Origin: G963668605 sp963793625 | GTDB lineage: Bacteria > Acidobacteriota > Terriglobia > Bryobacterales > Bryobacteraceae | Direction: 5' to 3' | Assembly (NCBI GenBank): GCA_963793625.1 | Contig: CAWCAT010000011.1 | Span: 186,001 to 250,000 of the forward strand | Length of the DNA: 64,000 nt | The notes under the pieces: model-generated | Told to the model about the DNA's origin: nothing | Seen by the model: the letters and a program-made list of their open reading frames with translations, nothing else | The model's database searches: none | In this document: one piece after another, positions 1 to 9,134 of the stretch | Numbering within the stretch: position 1 is the first letter of the stretch | How the letters are laid out: each line of letters starts with the position of its first letter | Translations under genes and position numbers: made by a program

Positions 1-2
1 GC

Positions 3-2003
3 AACAATGCGGAACTCCCTGCGAAGGTCGATTGGCGCGTACCTACTGCAAGAATTAGTTGGTTGTCAACTGGCGCTGCAAGCTATCAAATCTATTTCGA
101 TACTGCGCGCGCCGGCGAGACGACTCGGCTCACCGAACCGGCCATGATCGGCGCCGGGGAGCGCGTAACTTACGGACTGCCCAATGTGCGTGGCAGACTC
201 GCTGTGGGTCTGTGGGCGCACCCGACAGCAATCGATTTCGATGGCGACGGAAACACCGATCTTATTGTCGGTTGTCCAGACCGCCCCTACAACGGCATCT
301 ATCTGTTTCGAAATCTGGGCACGAACGACAAGCCGCTCTACGACAAAGCGGAATGGCTAGGCACGGGCAAGAAGGATCTGGTGGCCGCGGATTTTAGCGG
401 TGACGGAAAAGTTGATCTTGTCTATAGCGGCGGATATTTCAGCGACGTCCAGCGCAATCGATTATCCGTAAGTGTTGCGGTGAAGCTGCCGCGCAACTAT
501 CACATCGGCCGTGACGATCTCTGGTATCCCGTCGATTGGGACGGGGACGGTTTGATCGACGTTCTCGCGGGCGTCAGCGACTGGCGCGATTATGGCTGGG
601 ATGACGCCTTCAATTCAAAAGGCGAATGGACGCGTGGTCCGCTGCACGGCTACATTTACTTTCACCGCAACATTGGCACGAATGCCCAGCCGCAGTACGC
701 CAGTCCGGTGGTGCTGAAGCGGCGGGAAAACCCATCGATCAATATGGCAGCCCGATTCCAAATCCAGTCGACTGGCTGGGACGCGGCGTGCTCGATCTGA
801 TCGGGTCCAACTTCATCGACTCAATCACGCTGTTCCGCAACATGGGCGGTCGTACGAATCCGCAGCTTGCGGCGGGCGAACTGCTGAAGGTGAATGGCAA
901 GCCGCTCCATATGGACTCTGTGCATGATTCAGCCACGCGTCGTTTCGTGGCACAAGGATGGCCGTCCATCGCTGATCATTGGCGAGGAAGACGGCACAGT
1001 CGCGCTGCTGGAAAATCTGGAGCCGCGCGGACGTGAGCCGCGCTTCGCTACACCCAAACACTTCGATCAAATCGATCCGTTTATGAAAAGCGGCGCGCTG
1101 TCGCGCCCGGTCGCAGTCGATTGGAACGGTGACGGGAAACTCGACCTGATCGTCGGCAACTCCGCGGGCTATATCCAGTACTTCGAAAACCTCGGAACAA
1201 AGACAACGCCGGCGTTTGTCGATCGTGGCAATTTGAAAGCAGCCGGCAAAACGATTCGTCACATGGCAGGGCCGAACGGATCGATACAGGGTCCGGCCGA
1301 AGCGAAGTGGGGCTACACTAATCCTTCGGTTGCGGACTGGGACCTCGATGGCAAGCCCGACATTTTGGTAAACGATATTACCGGAGCAATCGTCTGGTAT
1401 CGCAACATTGGCACATTGCAGAAACCGGAACTCGCCGCCGCGCAGCCGATCGAAGTCGAATGGACAGGCCCTGCGCCGAAGCCCGAATGGAACTGGCGGG
1501 AAACCGATGGTAAGCATCTTGTTACACAATGGCGCACAACACCGAAGATTGTTGATTGGGATCGCGACGGCCTTCCTGATCTGGTGATGCTCAACCATCA
1601 GGGTTATCTCGCACTATTTCAACGCACTCGCAGGTATGGCAAGTTACTGCTGCTTCCGCCGGAACGCATTTTTGTCGAGCCTGGCGGCAGGTTCCTGAAT
1701 CTGGCTGATGGACGCGCAGGTCGCAGCGGTCGGCGTAAAGTCGAAATAGCCGATTGGGATGGGGATGGCGACCTCGATCTGATCTCTGATTCCGATGACG
1801 GACCCGTATGGTATGAGAACATCGGCTCGCAGGCAAAGCCCATCATGCGCCTTCGGGGAACCATCATCACCGCGAAGTTACGCGGGCACAATCCGACACC
1901 GAATGTCGCCGATTGGAATGGCGACGGCAAGCTGGACCTGATGGTCGGTGCGGAGGATGGTTTCTTCTACTACTTCGAGCGTTCTTTTATTGAACGAAAG
2001 TAG
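3..2003 (+). CDS. Secreted FG-GAP/VCBS repeat protein, 5' end outside window, two frame shifts
   Basis: The frame is open from the first bases of the window, so the start lies upstream. The protein is a chain of beta-propeller repeats of the FG-GAP/VCBS type, each with a calcium-loop-like DxDxDGxxDL signature (for example FDGDGNTDLIVG near 240, WNGDGKLDLIVG near 1125, WDGDGDLDLISD near 1755 and WNGDGKLDLMVG near 1915). Such proteins are usually exported and bind ligands or carry out adhesion; no catalytic domain is visible. The reading frame changes near 720 (one G appears to be missing in the AAG/GCG context) and returns near 925 (one base extra), with good repeat sequence in all three pieces. 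These compensating shifts look like sequence errors. The specific role is unknown. Confidence 0.8.
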
Positions 2004-2056
2004 CAAAATCGGGTAATCTGAAAGCAAACGGGCCTTGGCTATATCTCGGAGGAACG

Positions 2057-3259
2057 ATGATGTTTGTCGAACCGAAGCGAGCTGTTCCCGAGCTTGCAAT
2101 GGCACTCCGTTCGGCACGTGCCGGTACGGACGAGCTGTTCTCGCTAATCCGTCCCGATTCCTTTTACGAACGACCCATCCCTGAGCGCCATCGCATTGTC
2201 TTCTACCTCGGTCATCTTGAGGCATTCGACTGGAACCTGATTGCCCGTCGCGAATTGGGGTTTCCCAGTTTCCACGAGGAATTCGACCAGCTGTTCGCTT
2301 TCGGAATCGACCCGGACGCAACAGGCTTGCCGCAGGATCAGGCTTGGGATTGGCCTGCCATCGATGAGATCAAAGCCTATAACCGCTGCATTCGTGAAGC
2401 ACTGGACCAGATGCTCGAAAATGTCCCCATGCAATTTCTTCATGTGGCCCTCGAGCACAGGTTGATGCACGCCGAAACATTCGCCTACATGCTGCATGAC
2501 CTGCCGTACGAACGCAAACCGGCGCCGACGACGCACGCGCCCCGTGAAAGCCACGCGGTTCATCAGAAGATGATCCCCATCCCGGGCGGAGTCGTCAAAC
2601 TGGGTCGCAGTCCGGAAGAAGGTTTCGGGTGGGACAACGAGTTTCAGCCGATGCTGCTCGATGTAGCCCCATTCCGTATGGGTAAGTACAAGGTGACTAA
2701 CGGTCAGTATCTGGCCTTCGTCGAAGCGGGCGGAACGCCGCCAAAATTCTGGCGCTTTCAGTCTTCCCGTTGGTTCTATCGGGGAATGTTTCAGGAAGTT
2801 CCCTTGCCCCTGGATTGTCCGGCTTACGTTTCGCAACAGCAGGCCAGCGAGTACGCGGCGTGGGCCGGGAAGCGACTACCCACGGAAGCGGAATATCATC
2901 TCGCGGCATATGGCCCTGCCGCACGGCAGGAGTACCATCCAGATCCCGTAAACGACAATTTCGATTGCCAGCATTGGGACCCTATACCTGTCCATGGTGC
3001 TGCCGCAAATTCTCGCAATCTCGTGCAGATGGTCGGCAACGGATGGGAGTGGACATCAACCGTGTTTCAGCCGTTTCCGGGGTTCCAACCTTTCCCGTTT
3101 TATCCCGGCTATTCCGCGAACTTCTTCGACGGGGAGCATTATGTTCTCAAAGGGGCATCTCCGCGTACGTCGGTCCGGCTGGTAAGGTCATCGTTCCGAA
3201 ACTGGTTCCGGGGCTCCTACCCTCACGCCTACGCGACGTTTCGCCTTGTCGAAAACTGA
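2057..3259 (+). CDS. egtB: Ergothioneine biosynthesis sulfoxide synthase EgtB
   Basis: EgtB is a non-haem iron enzyme that joins trimethylhistidine (hercynine) to a cysteine or gamma-glutamylcysteine sulfur with O2. The 400-residue protein has an N-terminal DinB-like helical domain and a C-terminal formylglycine-generating-enzyme (SUMF1) fold. The iron ligands of the family are visible: His53 (in LGHLEAFDW) and the HxxxHxE motif at His134/His138/Glu140 (HRLMHAE). The C-terminal part has the usual NGWEWTS and RSSFRNWFRG segments. A GGAGG Shine-Dalgarno lies 4 bases before ATG 2057 and 7 before ATG 2060, so either could be used. The stop codon overlaps the ATG of the egtD region (TGATG), which indicates translational coupling. 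The neighbouring methyltransferase supports ergothioneine rather than ovothiol synthesis. Confidence 0.9.
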   Translation: MMFVEPKRAVPELAMALRSARAGTDELFSLIRPDSFYERPIPERHRIVFYLGHLEAFDWNLIARRELGFPSFHEEFDQLFAFGIDPDATGLPQDQAWDWPAIDEIKAYNRCIREALDQMLENVPMQFLHVALEHRLMHAETFAYMLHDLPYERKPAPTTHAPRESHAVHQKMIPIPGGVVKLGRSPEEGFGWDNEFQPMLLDVAPFRMGKYKVTNGQYLAFVEAGGTPPKFWRFQSSRWFYRGMFQEVPLPLDCPAYVSQQQASEYAAWAGKRLPTEAEYHLAAYGPAARQEYHPDPVNDNFDCQHWDPIPVHGAAANSRNLVQMVGNGWEWTSTVFQPFPGFQPFPFYPGYSANFFDGEHYVLKGASPRTSVRLVRSSFRNWFRGSYPHAYATFRLVEN

Positions 3260-4227
3260 TGCAGGCACACTGGAAAGCTAGCTCCGGGTCTCTCGGCATT
3301 CGCGGCGGACGTGCGCGCCGGATTGTTGAAATCCGGCCAGAAGACGCTACCCTGCGAGTATCTCTACGATTCAATCGGGTCTACCCTTTTCGAGGCAATC
3401 AGTCTGCTGCCGGAATACGGAGTGACCCGTGCGGACGAGCGCATCATTCGCGCCCATGCAGACGAGATCGCGGAGCAATGGCACGGCGCTTCCGTGTTGG
3501 AACTGGGCAGCGGCACGGGCGTAAAAACGCGCTACGTTCTCGAAGCCCTCGCGAAGCATGCGCCCGTCACTTACTATCCGATAGATGTCTCGCCTGCTGC
3601 ACTTTCGCGCTGCTCGGTGAATTGTCGGATGTCGCGGAGGTCCGGCCCTTCGAAGGGTCCTACATCAACGGCTTGCAGCACGCGATATCACAGCGCGATC
3701 CTGGACAGGCGTTCCTGGTGCTGTTTCTTGGGGGCACTATCGGCAACTTTGAGCGACATGCGGCAGAACAGTTCCTGCAGTCTGTGCGCGCGCACCTCCA
3801 ACCCGGGGATGCGCTGATACTCGGAGCCGACCTGGTAAAATCGGAACCCGAATTAATTGAAGCCTATGATGATCCAACGGGCGTGACCGCAGCGTTCAAT
3901 TTGAATCTGTTGGCACGAATCAATCGCGAACTGAATGGAGACTTTGAGCTACGCGCGTTCGCTCATGAAGCCCGTTACAACCCGGAGGAGCGCCGGATTG
4001 AAATGCACCTGTGCTGTAAATCGGCACAAACCGTACGCGTTGAGGATGCAGGCGTGAACGTGCAGATTCAAGAAGGCGAAACTATCTGGACTGAGTCATC
4101 GCATAAGTACACGCTTCAAGAGATACGCAGAATGGCACACCTCAGTGAATTCGAATGCGCACAGCAATGGACTGACAGCGAGTGGGCCTTTGCGGAGAAT
4201 CTGCTGCTACCTAAGCGCGAACGGTAG
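3259..4227 (+). CDS. egtD: L-histidine N-alpha-methyltransferase EgtD, frame-interrupted
   Basis: EgtD trimethylates histidine to hercynine with three SAM molecules and supplies the substrate of EgtB. The total span (969 nt, about 322 codons) matches the family. Conserved blocks are EYLYDSIGSTLFEAI, the SAM loop VLELGSGTGVKTRYVLEAL, YYPIDVSP, FLGGTIGNF and the C-terminal HLCCKSAQTV. These blocks lie in two frames: the N-terminal half is in frame 2 to about 3610 and the rest is in frame 1, beginning at about FALLGELSDV. The likely ATG (3259) overlaps the egtB stop but is in frame 1, so another shift is needed near 3270. Alternatively translation starts at an unusual codon in frame 2. The region around 3600-3640 also seems a few residues short. 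The call of the family is firm; the state of the gene is uncertain. Confidence 0.8.
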   Translation: MQAHWKASSGSLGIRGGRARRIVEIRPEDATLRVSLRFNRVYPFRGNQSAAGIRSDPCGRAHHSRPCRRDRGAMARRFRVGTGQRHGRKNALRSRSPREACARHLLSDRCLACCTFALLGELSDVAEVRPFEGSYINGLQHAISQRDPGQAFLVLFLGGTIGNFERHAAEQFLQSVRAHLQPGDALILGADLVKSEPELIEAYDDPTGVTAAFNLNLLARINRELNGDFELRAFAHEARYNPEERRIEMHLCCKSAQTVRVEDAGVNVQIQEGETIWTESSHKYTLQEIRRMAHLSEFECAQQWTDSEWAFAENLLLPKRER

Positions 4228-4834
4228 CTGGCTGCTGCGCTCTACGCTTTTGAATGGTAACCCACGCACGGTATAGCAAAAGCAGTCCGAGGATGGTTCC
4301 GTACATCACCGGCCTGCGCACGTCGGATTTCACCAGCCAATAGTAGTGCACCACTCCAGCCGCGGCTGAGATGTACACCAGCCTGTGCATTTGCTGCCAA
4401 CGCTTTCCGCCCATGCGCCGGATCCATCCGGCCGTGGACGTGATGGCGAGAGGAATCATCAGGACAAGGCCGAGCATACCAACAGTAATAAAGGGCCGCT
4501 TCGCGATGTCCTTCACGATGTCGGCGACATCGAAGAATTTATCCAGCCACAAATACGTGGTGAGGTGCAGACAGGCGTAGAAGAACGCGAAGAGTCCCAG
4601 CATGCGCCGGTAGCGGATCAGCAATGGCTGGTTCAGGATTTTTCGAACGGGAGTGACCGCCAGCGTGATTGCCAGGAAGCGCAGCGTCCAGGTGCCCGTC
4701 TCATGTGTAATTTTCTCGATTGGATTTGCACCAAGATCCTGGTTGTATCCAAGCCATCCAAGCATCAGCAGCGGGCTGAGGCACAGCAGGAAAACAACGA
4801 CCTTCATCCACTTGCTCGCAAGGGGGTTCTTCAT
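4211..4834 (-). CDS. msrQ: Haem-binding membrane subunit MsrQ of the periplasmic methionine sulfoxide reductase
   Basis: This 207-residue protein has about six membrane helices and the ferric-reductase-like transmembrane pattern of MsrQ (YedZ). It includes HETGTWTLRFLAITLAVTP, RRMLGLFAFFYACLHLTTY and the conserved RWQQMHRLVYISAAAGVVHYYW, whose histidines are the expected haem ligands. MsrQ passes electrons from the quinone pool or flavin reductase to MsrP, which repairs oxidised methionines in envelope proteins. The ATG lies 2 bases after the msrP stop, so the pair is a coupled operon. The 3' end overlaps the convergent egtD end by 17 bases. Confidence 0.9.
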   Translation of the reverse strand: MKNPLASKWMKVVVFLLCLSPLLMLGWLGYNQDLGANPIEKITHETGTWTLRFLAITLAVTPVRKILNQPLLIRYRRMLGLFAFFYACLHLTTYLWLDKFFDVADIVKDIAKRPFITVGMLGLVLMIPLAITSTAGWIRRMGGKRWQQMHRLVYISAAAGVVHYYWLVKSDVRRPVMYGTILGLLLLYRAWVTIQKRRAQQPATVRA

Positions 4835-4836
4835 GC

Positions 4837-5767
4837 TTAATAGTTCTTGCGAAGGTCCATGCCCGAGTACAAACCGGCGACCTCATTTCCATAGCCATTA
4901 AACATCAGCGTCGGCCGTTTGGTGAATTCGCCGATGCGACGTTCCTTGGCCTGGCTCCAGCGCGGATGGTCGACTTCCGGATTCACATTCGAGTAGAAGC
5001 CATACTCCTGAGAGTTTGAAAGATTCCAGGTGGTCGGCGGCATCTTTTCCACGAAGCCGGATCTTCACAATCGATTTGATGCCCTTAAATCCATACTTCC
5101 ACGGCACCACCAACCTAATCGGCGCGCCGTTCTGATTGGGCAGTGTCTCGCCATAAAGACCTACAGACAGCAGCGTAAGTGGATGCTGCGCTTCATCCAA
5201 ACGCAGACCTTCGACGTACGGAAACTGTATGCCACCCCATCTGCCGGCGGGCATCTGCTTCGGATCGTACAAACTTTGGAAGGCGACGAACTTCGCCTTC
5301 GAAGTCGGCTCCACGAGATTCAGCAACGCGCTCAGCGGGAATCCAATCCACGGTATGACCATCGACCAGCCTTCGACACAACGCATTCGGTAAATGCGTT
5401 CTTCGAGCGGCGCCAGTTTCATGATCGCGTCGAGGTCGAACGTGCGCGGCTTGGCAACAGCGCCTTCCACGGTCACGGTCCACGGCGACGTGCGGAAACT
5501 CTTGGCAAGCTCGGCCGGCTGATGCTTCTGCGTACCGAACTCGTAAAAATTATTGTATTCGGTAACGTCTTTGTATGCCGTTGGCTTTTCGTCGGTGCTG
5601 TATTTGCTTTTGCTGGCGCTCAGCTTTGTTCCGGCAAGCCCGAGGCCGGATGCTGCCAACATTCCTAGTGCAGCGGAACCACTCACAATAAAACGGCGAC
5701 GGTCCAGGTAGAGACTCTTTGGCGTCACCTGCGAATACACTAAATCCTGTGGCCTGCGAATGATCAT
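4837..5767 (-). CDS. msrP: Molybdopterin-dependent methionine sulfoxide reductase MsrP, frame-interrupted
   Basis: MsrP (YedY) is the periplasmic catalytic subunit that reduces protein-bound methionine sulfoxide. A twin-arginine signal is present near residue 24 (DRRRFIVSGSAALG). The core shows the molybdenum-cysteine region RMRCVEGWSMVIPWIGFPL and the cofactor segment GAPIRLVVPWKYGFKGIKS. The frame breaks near 5052, after IVKIRL. The remaining C-terminus (VEKMPPTTWNLSNSQEYGF and onwards to GMDLRKNY) is intact in another frame and ends at 4837. Both sides are very well conserved, so a one-base sequence error is the likeliest cause. It is followed at once by msrQ. Confidence 0.88.
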
Positions 5768-5850
5768 TGGTTTTCCCAGTGTTTCACTAATATCTTATGA
5801 GATGCGGACCTCCAAGCGGATGGTTCCAACGAATGTTAACCTCAAGTTCC

Positions 5851-6615
5851 ATGGACCTTCGTGAAAAGGTTGTGCTGGTGACGGGCGCTGGGCGCGGCAT
5901 CGGCGAGGTGCTGGCACGCAGTTTTGGGGTCAAGGGCTGGCGGGTCGCGGTGCACTATTTGAAGGAAAGAGCCGAAGCAGCCGAGACCTGCCGCGTAATC
6001 GCGGAAGCAGGAGGCGAGGCCCAAGCATTCCCGGCAGACGTCACAAAACCGGAACAGCGCGACGCGCTTTTTACAAATGTGAACGCCCGCTTTGGACGGC
6101 TTGACGTTCTCATCAACAACGCAGGCTTCGATCCTGGACCCACGGATTTCCTTTCAGTAACGGAAGAACTTTTTGATTCAGTCGTGAATGTGAATCTGAA
6201 AGGCGCCTACTTCTGTGCTCAATCCGCCGCGCGGCGGATGGTAGAACAAAAGAGTGGAGGCAGAATCATCAACATCAGCTCGATCCAGAGCCGGCACGTT
6301 CTGCCGAATCGCAATGTCTATTCCGCTTCGAAAGGCGGACTCGAATCGTTGACACATTCGCTCGCAATCGATCTGGCGGTTTATGGGATCACCGTAAACG
6401 CGATCGCGCCGGGATTCATCGAAGTCGAACGAAATATTAGCTCGACGCCGAACTACGATCGCGATAAAGTTGGAAAGACGATTCCAGTGGGTCGTGTCGG
6501 CTTTCCGGCGGATATTGCGGCACTAGCGATGTTCTTGGCTTCCGACGAGTCTGGGTTTATTACGGGACAAGTGATCCTGACAGACGGCGGGACTGCCTGC
6601 AAACTGGCACTCTAA
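5851..6615 (+). CDS. Short-chain dehydrogenase/reductase (SDR family)
   Basis: This is a classical SDR of about 254 residues that uses NAD(P)H to oxidise or reduce a hydroxyl/keto group. Visible motifs are TGAGRGIG (cofactor binding), NNAG, the Ser of INISSIQSRH and the catalytic YSASK. The C-terminal FITGQVILTDGG is typical of 3-oxoacyl-ACP reductase or glucose-1-dehydrogenase-like members. The open frame extends to 5797, but ATG 5851 (MDLREKVVLVTG) fits the usual N-terminus of the family. It is transcribed divergently from msrP. The substrate cannot be told from the sequence. It may be linked to the phosphorylase downstream, which starts 38 bases later. Confidence 0.85.
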   Translation: MDLREKVVLVTGAGRGIGEVLARSFGVKGWRVAVHYLKERAEAAETCRVIAEAGGEAQAFPADVTKPEQRDALFTNVNARFGRLDVLINNAGFDPGPTDFLSVTEELFDSVVNVNLKGAYFCAQSAARRMVEQKSGGRIINISSIQSRHVLPNRNVYSASKGGLESLTHSLAIDLAVYGITVNAIAPGFIEVERNISSTPNYDRDKVGKTIPVGRVGFPADIAALAMFLASDESGFITGQVILTDGGTACKLAL

Positions 6616-6653
6616 ATCTGCTCAGGGCGTAAGATCTGATTGGAGGGCATAAA

Positions 6654-9134
6654 GTGCTTTCTTACGATGAGATCAAAAGCCTGGTTGTTGACAACGATCG
6701 TAATGGTCTGACTGTGGAATCGTTCCAGCGCAGCGTCCTCCAGAACCTCTGTTACGAGCAATTAACATCTCCCAACTTAGCCGGCCCTAGAGACTGGTAC
6801 GCGGCACTGGCACTTTCCGTGCGTGACCGCATCCTGGGTTACTGGATCGACACCGTACAGCGATTCAATGTACGCGGCGGCAAATTTGTCGCCTATCTCT
6901 CGGCGGAATTCCTCCTGGGTCCGCACCTCGGCAACAACCTCCTCAATCTGGGAATCACGGAAACTGTACGCGAGGCTGTGACACGCCTCGGTCTCAACCT
7001 TGAAGAAATCCTGGAACAAGAGGAAGAGCCCGGGCTGGGAAATGGTGGCTTAGGCCGACTCGCGGCCTGTTACATGGATTCACTGGCCACCCTGGAAGTG
7101 CCGGCCATCGGGTATGGCATCCGTTACGAGTTCGGCATCTTCGACCAGGTCATCTCGAATGGCTGGCAAGTGGAAGAAGCAGACCACTGGCTGCGCTACG
7201 GTAACCCTTGGGAGATAGTCCGCCCCGCCAACGCCCAGGGTGTGAAGTTTGGCGGCCGCACGGAACGCTACACAGACCAGCAGGGGCGCAAGCGCGTCCT
7301 CTGGATTCCCGAACGCGTCGTGGTCGGTGTCCCCTACGACACGCCAATTCTTGGTTATCAGGTGAACAACGTTGCCCGCTTGCGTCTCTGGAAAGCGGAG
7401 GCGCACGAGTCCTTCGACTTCGAAGCATTCAACAAAGGCGATTATTACTCGGCCGTGGAAGACAAGTTGTTTTCGGAGAACATAACGAAGGTTTTGTATC
7501 CGAATGATGAGCCTTCCCAAGGCAAGCAACTGCGTTTGGAACAACAGTACTTCTTCGTCTCCTGCTCGCTTCAGGACATGATTCGTCTGCAGATTGCACG
7601 TGGCGAACCGATCGAGAAATTCCATCTCAATTGGGCCGCGCAGCTGAACGATACGCACCCTTCGATTGCAGTAGCTGAGTTGATGCGGCTGCTCATCGAC
7701 GAGCACTTTATCGATTGGGATCGAGCCTGGGAAATCACCCGCAACACATTCGCTTATACGAATCACACACTGTTGCCGGAGGCCCTGGAACGCTGGCCAT
7801 TGCCGCTGTTTGAGCGTCTGCTGCCCAGGTTGTTGGAAATCATCTACGAAATTAATGACCGGTTCCTGACAGAGGTCCGCGAGCGCCTTGGAGTCGAGGA
7901 CGGCATCGTATCGCGATTATCGCTGATTGACGAAAGCGGAGAACGCTACATACGGATGGCGCATCTCGCAACGGTCGGCAGTCATGCGGTGAACGGCGTG
8001 GCCGAACTGCACAGCGAGTTACTCAAGCGCGACGTACTGAAGGATTTCTACAATCTGAGCCCGGCGAAATTCCTTAATATCACGAATGGTGTTACGCCCA
8101 GACGGTGGGTGGCCCTCAGTAATCCGCAACTCACCAAGCTCATTTCGCAGCGGATCGGAGACGAGTGGCTGATCCATCCAAAGGAAGAATTGCCGCGACT
8201 CGAGGAGTTCGTTGATGATGCTGAATTCCAACAGGAATGGTGTGCGGCGAAACTCGCGAACAAACAGAGACTGACGAAGATCATTCAGCTTCGCACCGGA
8301 ATTACCGTGGATCCCGCATCCATGTTTGACATCCAGGTCAAACGGCTGCATGAGTATAAACGCCAGCACCTGAACGTGCTCCATATCATCAGCATGTATA
8401 AGCGGCTCAAACGCAACACTGGGTTGGCTTGTCCCAAGCGGACTTTCATCTTCGGCGGCAAGGCGGCGCCAGGCTATTTCATGGCGAAGCTGATCATTAA
8501 GTTGATCCACTCGGTGGGCGAGGTCGTGAACAACGATCCCGCAATCAACGATTGCTTGAAGGTTGTCTTTCTCCCTGACTACAACGTGACCAACAGCCAA
8601 CCCGTGTATCCAGCTGCCGATCTTTCCGAACAAATTTCTACTGCCGGCAAGGAAGCCTCCGGCACCGGCAACATGAAATTTGCAATGAACGGCGCAGTTA
8701 CGATCGGCACGCTGGATGGCGCCAACGTGGAAATCATGCAGGCCGTTGGCGCCGAAAACTTCTTCCTGTTCGGGTTGAATGCTGACGAGGTCTTCCGCAA
8801 CAAATGCGCCGGCTACAGGCCTTGGGAAATTTATCAGACTAATCCTGAACTGAAGGAGACCATCGATAGCCTTACCTCCGGCGAGTTCAGTGAAGGTGAC
8901 CGCCAGCTTTTCGAGCCGCTAGCCCACTCGCTTTTATCGCGCGACGAATACATGTTGTTCGCCGACTTTCAGGCTTACGCGGATTGCCAGCAAAAAGTCA
9001 GCAAGTGCTTCGCCGATCAGACACACTGGACGCGCATGTCGATACTGAACGCCGCGCGTGTTGGCACATTCTCATCGGACCGCGCCGTTCGTCAGTATTG
9101 TGCCGAGGTCTGGGGCGTGAAACCAGTCCGCTAA
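6654..9134 (+). CDS. glgP: Glycogen/starch/alpha-glucan phosphorylase
   Basis: GlgP is a PLP-dependent phosphorylase that releases glucose-1-phosphate from alpha-1,4-glucans in the cytoplasm. The 826-residue length is normal for the glycogen phosphorylase family. The pyridoxal-phosphate site is clear near residues 665-680 (EASGTGNMKFAMNGAVTIG), as are LGNGGLGRLAACYMDS and the RRWVALSNPQL segment. Translation starts at GTG 6654, with a strong GGAGGG Shine-Dalgarno 7 bases upstream. It is read through without any frame break. Its stop codon directly abuts the stop of the convergent sialidase/SGNH gene (TAATTA). Confidence 0.95.
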   Translation: MLSYDEIKSLVVDNDRNGLTVESFQRSVLQNLCYEQLTSPNLAGPRDWYAALALSVRDRILGYWIDTVQRFNVRGGKFVAYLSAEFLLGPHLGNNLLNLGITETVREAVTRLGLNLEEILEQEEEPGLGNGGLGRLAACYMDSLATLEVPAIGYGIRYEFGIFDQVISNGWQVEEADHWLRYGNPWEIVRPANAQGVKFGGRTERYTDQQGRKRVLWIPERVVVGVPYDTPILGYQVNNVARLRLWKAEAHESFDFEAFNKGDYYSAVEDKLFSENITKVLYPNDEPSQGKQLRLEQQYFFVSCSLQDMIRLQIARGEPIEKFHLNWAAQLNDTHPSIAVAELMRLLIDEHFIDWDRAWEITRNTFAYTNHTLLPEALERWPLPLFERLLPRLLEIIYEINDRFLTEVRERLGVEDGIVSRLSLIDESGERYIRMAHLATVGSHAVNGVAELHSELLKRDVLKDFYNLSPAKFLNITNGVTPRRWVALSNPQLTKLISQRIGDEWLIHPKEELPRLEEFVDDAEFQQEWCAAKLANKQRLTKIIQLRTGITVDPASMFDIQVKRLHEYKRQHLNVLHIISMYKRLKRNTGLACPKRTFIFGGKAAPGYFMAKLIIKLIHSVGEVVNNDPAINDCLKVVFLPDYNVTNSQPVYPAADLSEQISTAGKEASGTGNMKFAMNGAVTIGTLDGANVEIMQAVGAENFFLFGLNADEVFRNKCAGYRPWEIYQTNPELKETIDSLTSGEFSEGDRQLFEPLAHSLLSRDEYMLFADFQAYADCQQKVSKCFADQTHWTRMSILNAARVGTFSSDRAVRQYCAEVWGVKPVR

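Noticed and set aside
825..1598. 257-codon minus-strand frame opposite the FG-GAP protein
   Set aside because: Mirror frame of the repeat protein; the composition is unlike a real protein.
3257..3259. In-frame TGA between egtB and egtD read as selenocysteine
   Set aside because: No selenocysteine insertion structure was seen, and neither enzyme family uses selenocysteine at this place.
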